NCBI RefSeq assembly: GCF_039534165.1 | Contig: NZ_BAAAUX010000019.1 | Coordinates: 496,001-560,000, forward strand | Direction of reading: 5' to 3' | DNA length: 64,000 nucleotides | Source of the DNA: Saccharopolyspora_D taberi | Lineage (GTDB): Bacteria > Actinomycetota > Actinomycetes > Mycobacteriales > Pseudonocardiaceae | In this document: in pieces, positions 35,221 to 43,222 of the stretch | Layout: each line of letters starts with the position of its first letter | Position numbering within the stretch: position 1 is the first letter of the stretch | Position numbers and translations under genes: made by a program | The notes under the pieces: model-generated | Database searches by the model: none | What the model saw: only the letters and a program-made list of their open reading frames with translations | Told to the model about the DNA's origin: nothing

Positions 35221-35444
35221 GACACCTCCGACACTAGGCCACCGGGGCCGGTGCGTGCGCGGCCGTCCCCCCGATTCCCGCCGCACCACCGGCGACCAGC
35301 CGGATCAACGCCCGCGGGCGACCCGTTCTTCCTGCACGATCGCCCAGGTCACCCGCGGGAGGCCTCGTTCGCTCATCGCGAACAGGACTTCGATCACGCC
35401 ACCGCGAGCACGTGCAAGCGGCCGGATGCGCGGCGAGCACGTCC

Positions 35445-36614
35445 TCATGCCACGCGGGCGCGCGCGAGCACGGCAACCGCCAGCACCGCGACACCACCGC
35501 CAAACACCATGACCGCCGAGGGCGACCCGGCGTCGACCACGGCTCCCCCGGCCAGCGCGCCGGCGGAGATGGTCGCCTGGAACGACGAGGTGAACAGCAC
35601 GGAGGCCGCCTCCGGGAACCGAGGCGCGGCCTTGGTGAACCACGTCTGCGAGCAGACCGGCACTGCGCCGTAAGCGACTCCCCAGACCACGAGCAGCGCG
35701 AGCGCACCGAGGCCCCACCGACCCGCGGCCGGCAACAGCAGCACCGCCGTGGCGAGCAGGCCCGCGACAACCGCGAAGGTGCCGCGCGGTCTCCGCTCGG
35801 CCCAGGACCCCGCGAGGAAGTTGCCCGCGATCCCGGCCGCGCCGTACACCAGCAGGAACACCGTGATCACCGCCGGGCCGACCCCGGGGACCTGCTCCAG
35901 GAACGGCGTCACGTAGGTGTAGGCGCCGAAGTGGGCCAGGACGACGAGGAAGGTCACGACCAGGCCGAAGCGGGTTCCGGTCCCGCGGAGCACGTCGCGC
36001 AGCACGCCCAGCCTGGTCGGCCGGGTCGCGGGCAGCGGGGGCAGCACCGCGACCAGCGCGGCGAGCACGCCGAAGGCGAACACGGCCAGCACGCCGAACG
36101 CCATCCGCCAGTGGAAGACCTGCCCGATCAGCGTGCCCAGCGGAACCCCGAGCACGGAACCGAGCGGGACGGCCGAGAAGATCACCGCCTTGGCCCGCCC
36201 CTCCCGCTCCGGCGGCACCAGCCGCGGGGCCAGCCCGGCGCCGATCGACCAGAAGCCGCCGATGACGATCCCTACCAGAACCCTGGACACCAGCAAGACC
36301 CGGTAGTCCGGCGCGGCAGCGGCGAGGAGGTTCGCCACCGCCAGCAGCAGCACGAAGCCGCACAGCATCCGGCGCCGGTCCAGCCGCGCCGTCGAGACGG
36401 TGACGACCGGGGCGGCGACGGCGGCCAGGAACCCGGGCATGGTCATCATCAGCCCGGCGGCCCCGGCCGAGACCTCGAAGCTCGTCGCGACGGAGGTCAG
36501 CAGGCCGATCGGCAGGATCTCGGTGGTGACGATGGCGAAGATCCCCAGCATCACCGCCGCGACGGCGCCCCGGCCGGTCACCGCTTCTCCAGCGGTGCGC
36601 GAAATCGTGGTCAT
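35445..36614 (-). CDS. MFS transporter, 12-TM (arabinose-efflux type)
   Basis: A 389-residue major facilitator with 12 predicted helices of the AraJ/SotB/NepI group. The first helix holds the characteristic GIFAIVTTEILPIGLLTSVA, and motif A is in TARLDRRRMLCG. Relatives export sugars, purine nucleosides or drugs. ATG 36614 is chosen because the further upstream sequence is hydrophilic and not part of helix 1. Confidence 0.87.
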   Translation of the reverse strand: MTTISRTAGEAVTGRGAVAAVMLGIFAIVTTEILPIGLLTSVATSFEVSAGAAGLMMTMPGFLAAVAAPVVTVSTARLDRRRMLCGFVLLLAVANLLAAAAPDYRVLLVSRVLVGIVIGGFWSIGAGLAPRLVPPEREGRAKAVIFSAVPLGSVLGVPLGTLIGQVFHWRMAFGVLAVFAFGVLAALVAVLPPLPATRPTRLGVLRDVLRGTGTRFGLVVTFLVVLAHFGAYTYVTPFLEQVPGVGPAVITVFLLVYGAAGIAGNFLAGSWAERRPRGTFAVVAGLLATAVLLLPAAGRWGLGALALLVVWGVAYGAVPVCSQTWFTKAAPRFPEAASVLFTSSFQATISAGALAGGAVVDAGSPSAVMVFGGGVAVLAVAVLARARVA

Positions 36615-36771
36615 GCGCCCAGTCGACCAACCGGACGCCGCGCGGTCTGGCAGGTTCGCGACGTGCACCCTCGATGGCGGATTCCCGCCGATCCGGCACG
36701 CCGTCCCCGGTGCCGATACGCTCAGCCGCAGTGGTCAAGATCGCGAGGTCTGCGCGAACGGAGCTTCGCCG

Positions 36772-37704
36772 ATGAGCATGCGTGAACTGCGCCGTCCGCA
36801 CCGGCTGCGGCCCGGCGACACGGTCGCCCTGGTGGCTCCGGCCGGACCGGTCCCGCCGGAGCTGCTCGACACCGGCCTGGAGCGGATCCAGGAGTGGGGC
36901 GTGCGGGTCGCCGTCGGCAAGCACGTGCGCGAGCGCCACCCGCGGCTGGACTACCTCGCGGGCACCGACGCCGACCGGGCCTTCGACCTCCAGCAGGCGT
37001 GGTGCGATCCGGAGGTCCGCGCCGTGTTCTGCGTCCGGGGTGGCTACGGCTGCATGCGGGTGCTCGACCACCTCGACTGGGCGGCGATGGCCGCGGCCGG
37101 ACCCAAGATCCTGGTCGGCTCCAGCGACGTCACGGCGCTGCACGACGCCTTCGCGACCCAGCTGGGCCTGGTGACGATCTTCGGCCCGATGCCGGCCACC
37201 CGCGCCTTCGCCGAGGACCCGCCGGCCCGGGAACACCTGCGGCGCACGCTGTTCGAGCCGGAGCGGGTCACGATCCTGACCCGGTCCGGAGCCGACGCGC
37301 TGGTCCCCGGCCGCGCGCGCGGCATCACCTACGGCGGCAACCTGAGCATCGTCGCGGGCGCCCTCGGCGCGCCGGACGCTCCCACCCCGCCGGAACGCGG
37401 CCTGGCGATGCTGGAGGACGTCACCGAGGCCCCCTACAAGCTCGACCGGTTCCTCACCCAGCTGTTGCGGGCGGGCTGGTTCGACCGGGCGGGCGGGATC
37501 GCGCTCGGGTCGTGGACCGACTGCGGCCCGCCGGAGCAGGTCCGGGCGGTGATGGCCGACCGGCTCGGCGAGCTGGGGATCCCGATCGTCTGGGAGCTCG
37601 GCTTCGGCCACTGCGACGCCCAGCGCACGATCCCGCTCGGCGTCGCCGCCGAACTCGACACCGACGCCCGCAGGCTGAGCATCCTGCAACCGGCGCTGCT
37701 GTAG
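36772..37704 (+). CDS. ldcA: LD-carboxypeptidase (peptidase S66)
   Basis: A 310-residue serine peptidase that trims D-Ala from tetrapeptides in recycled peptidoglycan. The nucleophile Ser is in LVGSSDVTAL (near residue 119), the catalytic Glu in LEDVTEAPYK, and the His in GFGHCDAQ. The N-terminus LRPGDTVALVAPAGP is typical. No signal peptide, so it acts in the cytoplasm. ACGGAG lies 8 nt before the start. The gap to the next gene is 9 bp, so the two probably share a transcript. Confidence 0.9.
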   Translation: MSMRELRRPHRLRPGDTVALVAPAGPVPPELLDTGLERIQEWGVRVAVGKHVRERHPRLDYLAGTDADRAFDLQQAWCDPEVRAVFCVRGGYGCMRVLDHLDWAAMAAAGPKILVGSSDVTALHDAFATQLGLVTIFGPMPATRAFAEDPPAREHLRRTLFEPERVTILTRSGADALVPGRARGITYGGNLSIVAGALGAPDAPTPPERGLAMLEDVTEAPYKLDRFLTQLLRAGWFDRAGGIALGSWTDCGPPEQVRAVMADRLGELGIPIVWELGFGHCDAQRTIPLGVAAELDTDARRLSILQPALL

Positions 37705-37713
37705 GAAGTACCC

Positions 37714-38166
37714 GTGACCGACGTGATCATCCGCCGCGCCACCGGCGCCGACGTGCCCGCCATCGTCGCCCTGCTCGCGGACGACGAGCTCGGCAGCACC
37801 CGCGAGTCGCCGGACGACCTCGCGCCCTACGAGCACGCGTTCGCGCAGATCGACGCCGACCGCGGTGAACACCTGGTCGTCGCCGAGCGCGATCACCAGG
37901 TGATCGGCACCCTCCAGCTGTCGCTGCTGCCGGGCCTGTCCCGCAGGGGCGCGCTCCGGGCGCAGATCGAGGGCGTCCGGATCGCCGGTTCCGCGCGCGG
38001 CCTCGGTCTCGGCGAAACCCTCGTGCGCTGGGCTATCGACGAAGCACGATCCCTGGGCTGCGTACTCGTCCAGCTCACCTCGGACAAAACCCGCGGCGAC
38101 GCCCACCGGTTCTACGAGCGGCTCGGCTTCACCGCCTCGCACGAGGGCTTCAAGCTGCCGCTGTGA
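37714..38166 (+). CDS. GNAT-family N-acetyltransferase
   Basis: A 150-residue acetyl-CoA-dependent acetyltransferase. Motif A (acetyl-CoA pyrophosphate loop) is RGLGLGETLVRWAI, and motif B ends with FYERLGFTASHEGF. The start GTG has AGGAAG upstream. It follows the LD-carboxypeptidase by 9 bp and may acetylate amino acids or a small amine. Overlaps none; convergent with the CGNR gene 6 bp away. Confidence 0.88.
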   Translation: MTDVIIRRATGADVPAIVALLADDELGSTRESPDDLAPYEHAFAQIDADRGEHLVVAERDHQVIGTLQLSLLPGLSRRGALRAQIEGVRIAGSARGLGLGETLVRWAIDEARSLGCVLVQLTSDKTRGDAHRFYERLGFTASHEGFKLPL

Positions 38167-38172
38167 CCGCGC

Positions 38173-38727
38173 TCAGCTCCCGGCCTTGCGCCGGGCGTAG
38201 TGCTGGCGCGCCTTCTCCCGGTTGCCGCAGCGCGCCATCGAGCACCACTGGCGGTTGCGGGCGGGCGAGGCGTCGACGAACCGGATGCCGCAGCGGTCCG
38301 ACGCGCAGATGCGCACCCGCTGCGCGCGTTCCGCGGTGATCAGGTCCACCGCGTCGGCCGCCAGCGCACCGAGCGCGGCCCGCACCGGGTCCGCGGGCGG
38401 CGGCGTCCACGCCACCGCGGAGCCGTTGCCGGCGAGCCGGATCTCGGTCGCGGCGCGGTGCCGGTCGCGGGCGAAGGAGTTGATCAGCTCGACGTCGGCC
38501 GGGTCCGGCCGCTCCGCGCGGACCGCGCGGTCGACGGCTTCGCGGAGCTCCCGCGCCGCCCGCAGCTGGTCCTCGGCCGGCACGGCGTCGGCGAGTTCCG
38601 CGCGGCGCAGCCACTCGGCCAGGTCGGCGGGTTCCCGGAGCAGTTCGCGGCCCGCCAGGTACCGGTCCCGGACGGTGTTGACCAGGTCGAGGCAGGGACG
38701 TCCGCCGTCCCACACCCAATCGCCCAT
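38173..38727 (-). CDS. CGNR zinc-finger (ABATE-domain) regulator
   Basis: A 184-residue putative DNA-binding regulator. The N-terminal ~120 residues match the ABATE/DUF1470 ligand-binding-type domain (PCLDLVNTVRDRYLAGRELL). The C-terminal CGNR finger has four Cys in RICASDRCGIRF and RQWCSMARCGNREKARQHY. Such proteins are stress-linked regulators, often beside the gene they control. It is divergent from an alpha/beta hydrolase with a 21-bp palindrome in the short gap, which suggests it binds there. Confidence 0.86.
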   Translation of the reverse strand: MGDWVWDGGRPCLDLVNTVRDRYLAGRELLREPADLAEWLRRAELADAVPAEDQLRAARELREAVDRAVRAERPDPADVELINSFARDRHRAATEIRLAGNGSAVAWTPPPADPVRAALGALAADAVDLITAERAQRVRICASDRCGIRFVDASPARNRQWCSMARCGNREKARQHYARRKAGS

Positions 38728-38774
38728 GCGTCCTCCGTCCTCCGCATCCGCATTGTGCCGTCCGCCCAGTCGGC

Positions 38775-38802
38775 TACGATTCTAACCGTCTTAGACAGTT
38801 AG
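38775..38802. promoter_or_regulatory. Palindromic operator and -10 box in front of the hydrolase gene
   Basis: CTAAC-c-GTCT-t-AGAC-a-GTTAG at 38782-38802 is a 21-bp near-perfect palindrome (one mismatched pair). TACGAT at 38775-38780 fits a -10 element directly upstream of it. The right arm ends beside the AGGAG ribosome site of the hydrolase gene, so a bound repressor would block transcription start and early elongation. Confidence 0.7.
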
Positions 38803-38812
38803 GAGTCGTGAG

Positions 38813-39667
38813 ATGCACGTCAGCGAACACGTGACCAGCGCCAACGGGGTGCGGGTGCACTACCGGCGCGCGGGCGAGGGCCCTGGGCTGGTGCTGCTGC
38901 ACGGGTGGCCGCAGACCGGGCACTGCTGGCGGCGGGTGCTGCCGGAGCTGGCCCGCACGCACACCGTGATCGCCCCGGACCTGCGCGGCTACGGCCGGAC
39001 CGACAAGCCGCGCGACGGCTACGACAAGCGCACGATGGCCGCCGACATGGCCGCGCTGGTCGAGCAGCTCGGGTTCGGCGAGGTCGACGTCGTCGGCCAC
39101 GACCGGGGCGCGCGGGTCGCGCACCGCTGGGCGCTGGACCGCCCGGAGCAGGTCCGGCGGCTGGGGGTGCTCGACATCATCCCGACCCGGGAGATGTGGC
39201 GGCGGCTCGACGCCGGGGTGGCGCCGGGCTACTGGCACTGGCTGTTCCACCTCCAGCCGGACCTGCCGGAACGCCTGGCGGGCGCGGACGTCGCCGGGTA
39301 CCTGGGGTACTTCTTCGAGCACTGGACCCACAACCGGCACGGCCTGGAACCCGAGGCGGTCGAGGAGTACGTGCGGGCGTTCTCCGTCCCCGGGGCGCTG
39401 CGGGCGGGCTTCGACGACTACCGCGCCTCGTTCCCCACCGACGCCGAGCACGACGACGCCGACGCCGAGGCGGGCCGCCGCCTGACCATGCCGGTGCTCG
39501 CCCTCTGGGGCGCGACCGGACTGCCCGCCCGCCTGCCGATGCTCGACGTCTGGCGCGAGTACGCCGACGACGTGCGCGGCGCGGGAATCCCGGAGTGCGG
39601 CCACTTCCTCGCCGAGGAGCGCCCCGGCGAAGTCCTCCGCCACCTCCGGGAGTTCCTGGCCGCCTAG
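38813..39667 (+). CDS. Alpha/beta hydrolase (haloacetate dehalogenase/epoxide hydrolase-like)
   Basis: A 284-residue hydrolase. The oxyanion segment is LLHGWPQTGHCW, and the nucleophile elbow is VVGHDRGARVAHRWAL with Asp instead of Ser, as in haloalkane and fluoroacetate dehalogenases and epoxide hydrolases. The acid is expected in the late cap/core and the base His in ECGHFLAEERP. The start ATG lies 7-8 nt after AGGAG. Expression probably depends on the palindrome just upstream. Confidence 0.89.
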   Translation: MHVSEHVTSANGVRVHYRRAGEGPGLVLLHGWPQTGHCWRRVLPELARTHTVIAPDLRGYGRTDKPRDGYDKRTMAADMAALVEQLGFGEVDVVGHDRGARVAHRWALDRPEQVRRLGVLDIIPTREMWRRLDAGVAPGYWHWLFHLQPDLPERLAGADVAGYLGYFFEHWTHNRHGLEPEAVEEYVRAFSVPGALRAGFDDYRASFPTDAEHDDADAEAGRRLTMPVLALWGATGLPARLPMLDVWREYADDVRGAGIPECGHFLAEERPGEVLRHLREFLAA

Positions 39668-39746
39668 GTGTGTCCGGCCGCCGAGCAGGCCCGCGCCGAC
39701 CTGCGCCGGGCACTGGAGGTCGGGAGGAACACCTAGGGTTGGCCCC

Positions 39747-40367
39747 ATGCGTGTCCGCCCCGTGTCCCCGGAACTGCTGGTGTCCGAACTCGTGGACCGC
39801 ATCGAGTCGGTGGACGCGCGGTGGCCCAGGGTGGCCGTCGACGGCGCTCCGGAAGCGGGCACCTCCGAGCTCGCGGACGCGCTCGTCGAACCGCTGCGGG
39901 TCCGCGGTCGCGACGTCGTGCGGATCCGGATGAGCGACTACCTCCGCCCGGCGTCCCTGCGGCTGGAACGCGGGCGCGAGGACCCGGACTCCTACTACGA
40001 GGACTGGTTCGACCTCGCCGGCCTGCGCCGCGAAGTGCTGGATCCGTTGTCCCGCAACGGGACCGGCGAGGTCCTGCCCGCGCTCTGGGATGCCGCGGCC
40101 GACCGGTCGCCCCGGCTGGACCGGGTGCGGCTGGCCGACCGCGGCGTAGCCGTGGTCGACGGCCCGCTGCTGCTCGGCGCGGGGCTGCCGTTCGACTTCG
40201 CGGTGCACCTGTGGCTGCCGCCCGCGGCGCTCGAACGGCGGGTCACCTCGTGGCAGCTGCCCGCTTTCCGGCGCTACGCCGACGAAGTCGGTCCGGAGCG
40301 GGTGGCCGATGCGCTCGTCCGGGCCGACCGGCCCGGGCGTCCCGCCGTCGTCGACAGTCTGGAGTAG
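39747..40367 (+). CDS. Uridine-kinase-like P-loop protein with degenerate Walker A
   Basis: A 206-residue protein with the overall layout of actinobacterial uridine-kinase-like proteins: P-loop strand RVAVDGAPEAGTSELADAL, base-binding-like region RMSDYLRPASLRLERGREDPDSYYEDWFD, and VAVVDGPLLLG as the Walker-B-like strand. The usual GKT/GKS of the P-loop reads GTS, so the phosphate-binding lysine is missing. It may have lost kinase activity or bind nucleotide differently. The small gap upstream holds nothing firm. Confidence 0.75.
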   Translation: MRVRPVSPELLVSELVDRIESVDARWPRVAVDGAPEAGTSELADALVEPLRVRGRDVVRIRMSDYLRPASLRLERGREDPDSYYEDWFDLAGLRREVLDPLSRNGTGEVLPALWDAAADRSPRLDRVRLADRGVAVVDGPLLLGAGLPFDFAVHLWLPPAALERRVTSWQLPAFRRYADEVGPERVADALVRADRPGRPAVVDSLE

Positions 40368-40421
40368 CGGCGGTTCTTGAGCCCGGAGGGTCGCTTGCTG
40401 TCCGCGGGCGTCGCCCTCCGC

Positions 40422-41420
40422 CTAGTCCCGGTAGAAGCGGGTCTCGACCTCGCCGGACCTGGTGATCCAGCCGTACTTCGCCGAATCTGTGCTCGGTGCC
40501 GCGAACTCGCCGTCCCGGCCGAGCGCGATCAGCGCGCCGTCGCCCTCGGCGCGGACCACCCGGTCGATCGCGGCCCGCGCCGCGTCGGCCACGTCCAGTC
40601 CCCGGTGCTCCATCTGCACCGCGACCTCGCGGGCGGCGTTGGCCCGGATGAACGATTCTCCCTTGCCCGTACCGGAAACCGCGACGAACCTGCTGTCCGC
40701 GTAGGTTCCCGCACCCGCGATCGGCGAGTCGCCGACCCGCCCGACCATCTTGTTCGTGAGGCCGCCGGTCGAGGTCGCTGCGGCGAGGTCGCCGTGCGAG
40801 TCCACCGCCACAGCCCCGACCGTGCCGTGCTCCTCGCCCGCGACCGCGGCGGCGTCCCGCTTCGCCTCCAGCAGCGAGTCCCAGCGCTTCTGGGTCCAGA
40901 AATAGTCCTGCGTAGCGGTTTCCAGCCCGCTTGCCGCCGCGAAGTCGTCCGCCCCCTCGCCCGCGAGCAGCACGTGCGGCGTCTCGTCCATGACCAGCCG
41001 GGCCGCCTTGACCGGGTTCTTGACGTTCTCCACCGCGGCGACGCCGCCCACGTCGAGGTTGCGACCGTCCATGATGGACGCGTCCAGCTGGTGCTCGGCG
41101 TCGGTGTTGAACACCGCGCCGCGCCCGGCGTTGCACAGCGGGTCGTCCTCCAGCACCACGACGGCCGCCTGCACTGCGTCGACTGCCCGGCCGCCGCTGC
41201 CGAGCACCTCGTGCCCCGCCCGGAGCGCCTTCTGGAACATCGCCTCGTACTGCGCGCCCACCTCCGGCGGGGTCTCCTCCCGCACCAGCGCATCCGTTCC
41301 ACAGTGGACGGCGAGGCTGACCTCGTGCGCCTCTCCCCCGGCCCAACCGGAACTGGCGCTCAGCGCCAGGATCGGTACCGCAACCACGCCGCCCAGCACG
41401 GCCACACCACGACGAGTCAT
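40422..41420 (-). CDS. Secreted Ntn-hydrolase: isoaspartyl peptidase / L-asparaginase type 2
   Basis: A 332-residue plant-type asparaginase/beta-aspartyl peptidase. The signal peptide (VAVLGGVVAVPILALSASSGWAG) suggests export. The maturation site is HGTVGAVAVD: cleavage before the Thr makes the new N-terminal nucleophile of the beta chain. GGLTNKMVGRVGDSPIAGAGTYAD is the conserved substrate-binding block (each half recognisable). It releases aspartate from isoaspartyl dipeptides. Its ATG overlaps the stop of a micro-ORF as ATGA, and it follows a complete peptide importer on the same strand. Confidence 0.9.
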   Translation of the reverse strand: MTRRGVAVLGGVVAVPILALSASSGWAGGEAHEVSLAVHCGTDALVREETPPEVGAQYEAMFQKALRAGHEVLGSGGRAVDAVQAAVVVLEDDPLCNAGRGAVFNTDAEHQLDASIMDGRNLDVGGVAAVENVKNPVKAARLVMDETPHVLLAGEGADDFAAASGLETATQDYFWTQKRWDSLLEAKRDAAAVAGEEHGTVGAVAVDSHGDLAAATSTGGLTNKMVGRVGDSPIAGAGTYADSRFVAVSGTGKGESFIRANAAREVAVQMEHRGLDVADAARAAIDRVVRAEGDGALIALGRDGEFAAPSTDSAKYGWITRSGEVETRFYRD

Positions 41421-41491
41421 GCGAATCTCCTTGTCATGCGGGGCACCCGCACCCGGTCGGCCATCACGAGCGGGGAACAAGCGTCGCTCAT
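41417..41491 (-). CDS. Micro-ORF A (24 codons) coupled to the peptidase gene
   Basis: A complete ATG-to-TGA ORF of 25 codons including stop. Its TGA overlaps the peptidase ATG as ATGA, and its ATG overlaps the stop of micro-ORF B in the same way. The peptide starts MSDACSPLVMADRVRV and ends MTRRFA. GGAGGT upstream and AAGGAG inside its end give ribosome sites for both genes. It matches no known leader peptide in my memory. It could be a translated leader or a by-product of a repeat. Confidence 0.4.
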   Translation of the reverse strand: MSDACSPLVMADRVRVPRMTRRFA

Positions 41492-41562
41492 GACGACCTC
41501 CAGGTCATGCGGGACACCCGCACCCGGTCGGCCATCACGAGCGGGGAACAAGCGTCGCTCAT
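41488..41562 (-). CDS. Micro-ORF B (24 codons), tandem copy
   Basis: Same length as micro-ORF A (75 nt) and identical to it over the first 16 codons; the end differs (MTWRSS). CTGGAGGT lies 6 nt before its ATG. Its TGA overlaps the ATG of micro-ORF A, so three starts in a row are coupled by ATGA overlaps. See the repeat entry. Confidence 0.38.
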   Translation of the reverse strand: MSDACSPLVMADRVRVSRMTWRSS

Positions 41563-41629
41563 GACGACCTCCAGGTCCGCCAACGATCCCGGAATCACAG
41601 CACCAGATCCCGCGTCGCCGGACAAGGCT

Positions 41630-43222
41630 TCAGTCCTCGGCGAACCGCCGGACCGTGGGCACCGCGGACAACAGCGTCCTGGTGTACTCGTGCTGCGGAT
41701 CGAGCAGCACCTGCTCGACCCCGCCGACCTCGACGATCTCGCCGCGGTACATCACCGCCACCCGGTCGGCGATGTTCCACGCCAGCCCCAGGTCGTGGGT
41801 GATCACCAGCGTCGACAGCCCGCGCTCGACGCGCAACCGCAGCAGCAGCGCCAGGATCTCCCCGCGCACGGTCGCGTCCAGCGACGCCACCGGCTCGTCG
41901 GCCACCAGCACCTTCGGCTGGAGGACCAGCGCACCGGCGATCACCACCCGCTGCCGCTGACCGCCGGAGAGCTCGTGCGGCAGCCGGGGGAAGAACTTCT
42001 CCGCCGGGCGCAGCTCCGCCGCCTCCAGCGCCGCCGCGACCAGCTCCCGCTCGTCGCCCTCGATCCCGTGGATGCGCAGCCCCTCGGCGACCGCCTCGTA
42101 GACGGTGTGGCGCGGGTTGAGCGCACCCGTCGGGTCCTGCAGGACCAGCTGGACGTGCTTGCGGTACTCGCGAAGTCCGGCAGCCGAGGTCGGCAGCGCG
42201 GAACCGTCGAAGTGCACGGCACCGCCGGTCGGCTCCTGGAGCCCGAGGAGCGTCCGGGCCAGCGTCGTCTTGCCCGACCCCGACTGCCCGACCAGCGCGA
42301 CGATCTCGTTGTCAGCGACGTCCAGATCCACTCCCCGCACCGCGCGCACCCGGTTACCCGAGCGGTCGGTGAAGTCCACCGACACGCCCTTCGCCGCCAG
42401 CAGCGCAGAGCCGGCGCCTTCCCCGCTGGTGTAGCGGAAAGCGGGATCGCCGACAGTGGGGAACGCGTCGGCCAGCGCGCGGCTGTGCGCGTGCTCGGGC
42501 TTGGTCATCACCTGGTGCGAGGGGCCGTGCTCGACGATCCGTCCCTCGTACATCACCGCCAGCCGCGCGCAGCTGACCGACAGCACCGACAGGTCGTGGC
42601 TGATCATCATCAGCGAGATCCCGCGCTCGGCCACCAGCCTGCTCATCAGCTCCAGGATCTGCGCCTGCACCACGACGTCCAGCGCCGTGGTCGGCTCGTC
42701 GGCGATCACCAGCCGAGGCTCGCACGCCAGGGCCATCGCGATCATCACCCGCTGCTTCTGGCCACCGGACAGCTCGTGCGGGTAGGCGTCGGCGCGGCTC
42801 GCGGGCAGCTCGACCTGCTCCAGCAGCTCGGCGACCCGCTTGCGCAGGTCCCCGGTCGAGCTGGAGTGCAGCCGGATCGGCTCGGCGATCTGCGCGCCGA
42901 TGGTCCGCACCGGGTTCAGCGCGTGCATCGCGCCCTGGAACACCACCGACGCGCTCGCCCACCGCGCCGCGCGCAACTCGCCGAAGGTCATGGACCGGAC
43001 GTCCACGCCGTCCAGCAGGACCTCGCCGTCGATCACCGCCGACTTGGGCAGCAGCCGCAGCACCGACATCGCCAGCGTGGTCTTGCCGCAGCCGGACTCC
43101 CCCGCCAGTCCGAGCGTTTCGCCCTGCTCCAGGCTGAAGTTCACGTCGTGCACGGCGGGCACCAGCCCGCCGGCCGTCCGGTAGGACACCGACACGTCGC
43201 GCAGTTGCAGGATGGGACTCAC
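41630..43222 (-). CDS. Oligopeptide ABC importer, fused double ATPase (DppD-DppF type)
   Basis: A 530-residue protein with two complete ABC ATPase domains. Domain 1 (about 4-260): GESGCGKTT, LSGGQKQRV, VIADEPTTALD. Domain 2 (about 285-525): GQSGSGKTT, LSGGQRQRV, LVADEPVASLD. Both have the NP-rich Q-loop region (HALNPVRT, GALNPRHT) typical of peptide/nickel transporters. Start GTG 43222 overlaps the DppC stop as GTGA. The fusion replaces separate DppD and DppF subunits. Confidence 0.9.
   Translation of the reverse strand: MSPILQLRDVSVSYRTAGGLVPAVHDVNFSLEQGETLGLAGESGCGKTTLAMSVLRLLPKSAVIDGEVLLDGVDVRSMTFGELRAARWASASVVFQGAMHALNPVRTIGAQIAEPIRLHSSSTGDLRKRVAELLEQVELPASRADAYPHELSGGQKQRVMIAMALACEPRLVIADEPTTALDVVVQAQILELMSRLVAERGISLMMISHDLSVLSVSCARLAVMYEGRIVEHGPSHQVMTKPEHAHSRALADAFPTVGDPAFRYTSGEGAGSALLAAKGVSVDFTDRSGNRVRAVRGVDLDVADNEIVALVGQSGSGKTTLARTLLGLQEPTGGAVHFDGSALPTSAAGLREYRKHVQLVLQDPTGALNPRHTVYEAVAEGLRIHGIEGDERELVAAALEAAELRPAEKFFPRLPHELSGGQRQRVVIAGALVLQPKVLVADEPVASLDATVRGEILALLLRLRVERGLSTLVITHDLGLAWNIADRVAVMYRGEIVEVGGVEQVLLDPQHEYTRTLLSAVPTVRRFAED

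Larger units (their letters stand above)
41417..41577 (-). repeat. Tandem 71-bp micro-ORF repeat, two copies
   Basis: Two copies with 71-bp period between the peptide importer and the peptidase gene. Each begins with a ribosome site and ATGAGCGAC, and has a conserved core (TTCCCCGCTCGTG and GCCGACCGGGTGCG). The start segment CATGAGCG can pair with CGCTCGTG in the same copy, hiding the start codon in a hairpin. A third copy lies at 63348-63437. Confidence 0.85.

Noticed and set aside
39668..39736. A 22-codon ORF (starts GTGTGTCCGGCC) between hydrolase and kinase-like genes
   Set aside because: No ribosome site of quality and no repeat or homology support; it might be a remnant.
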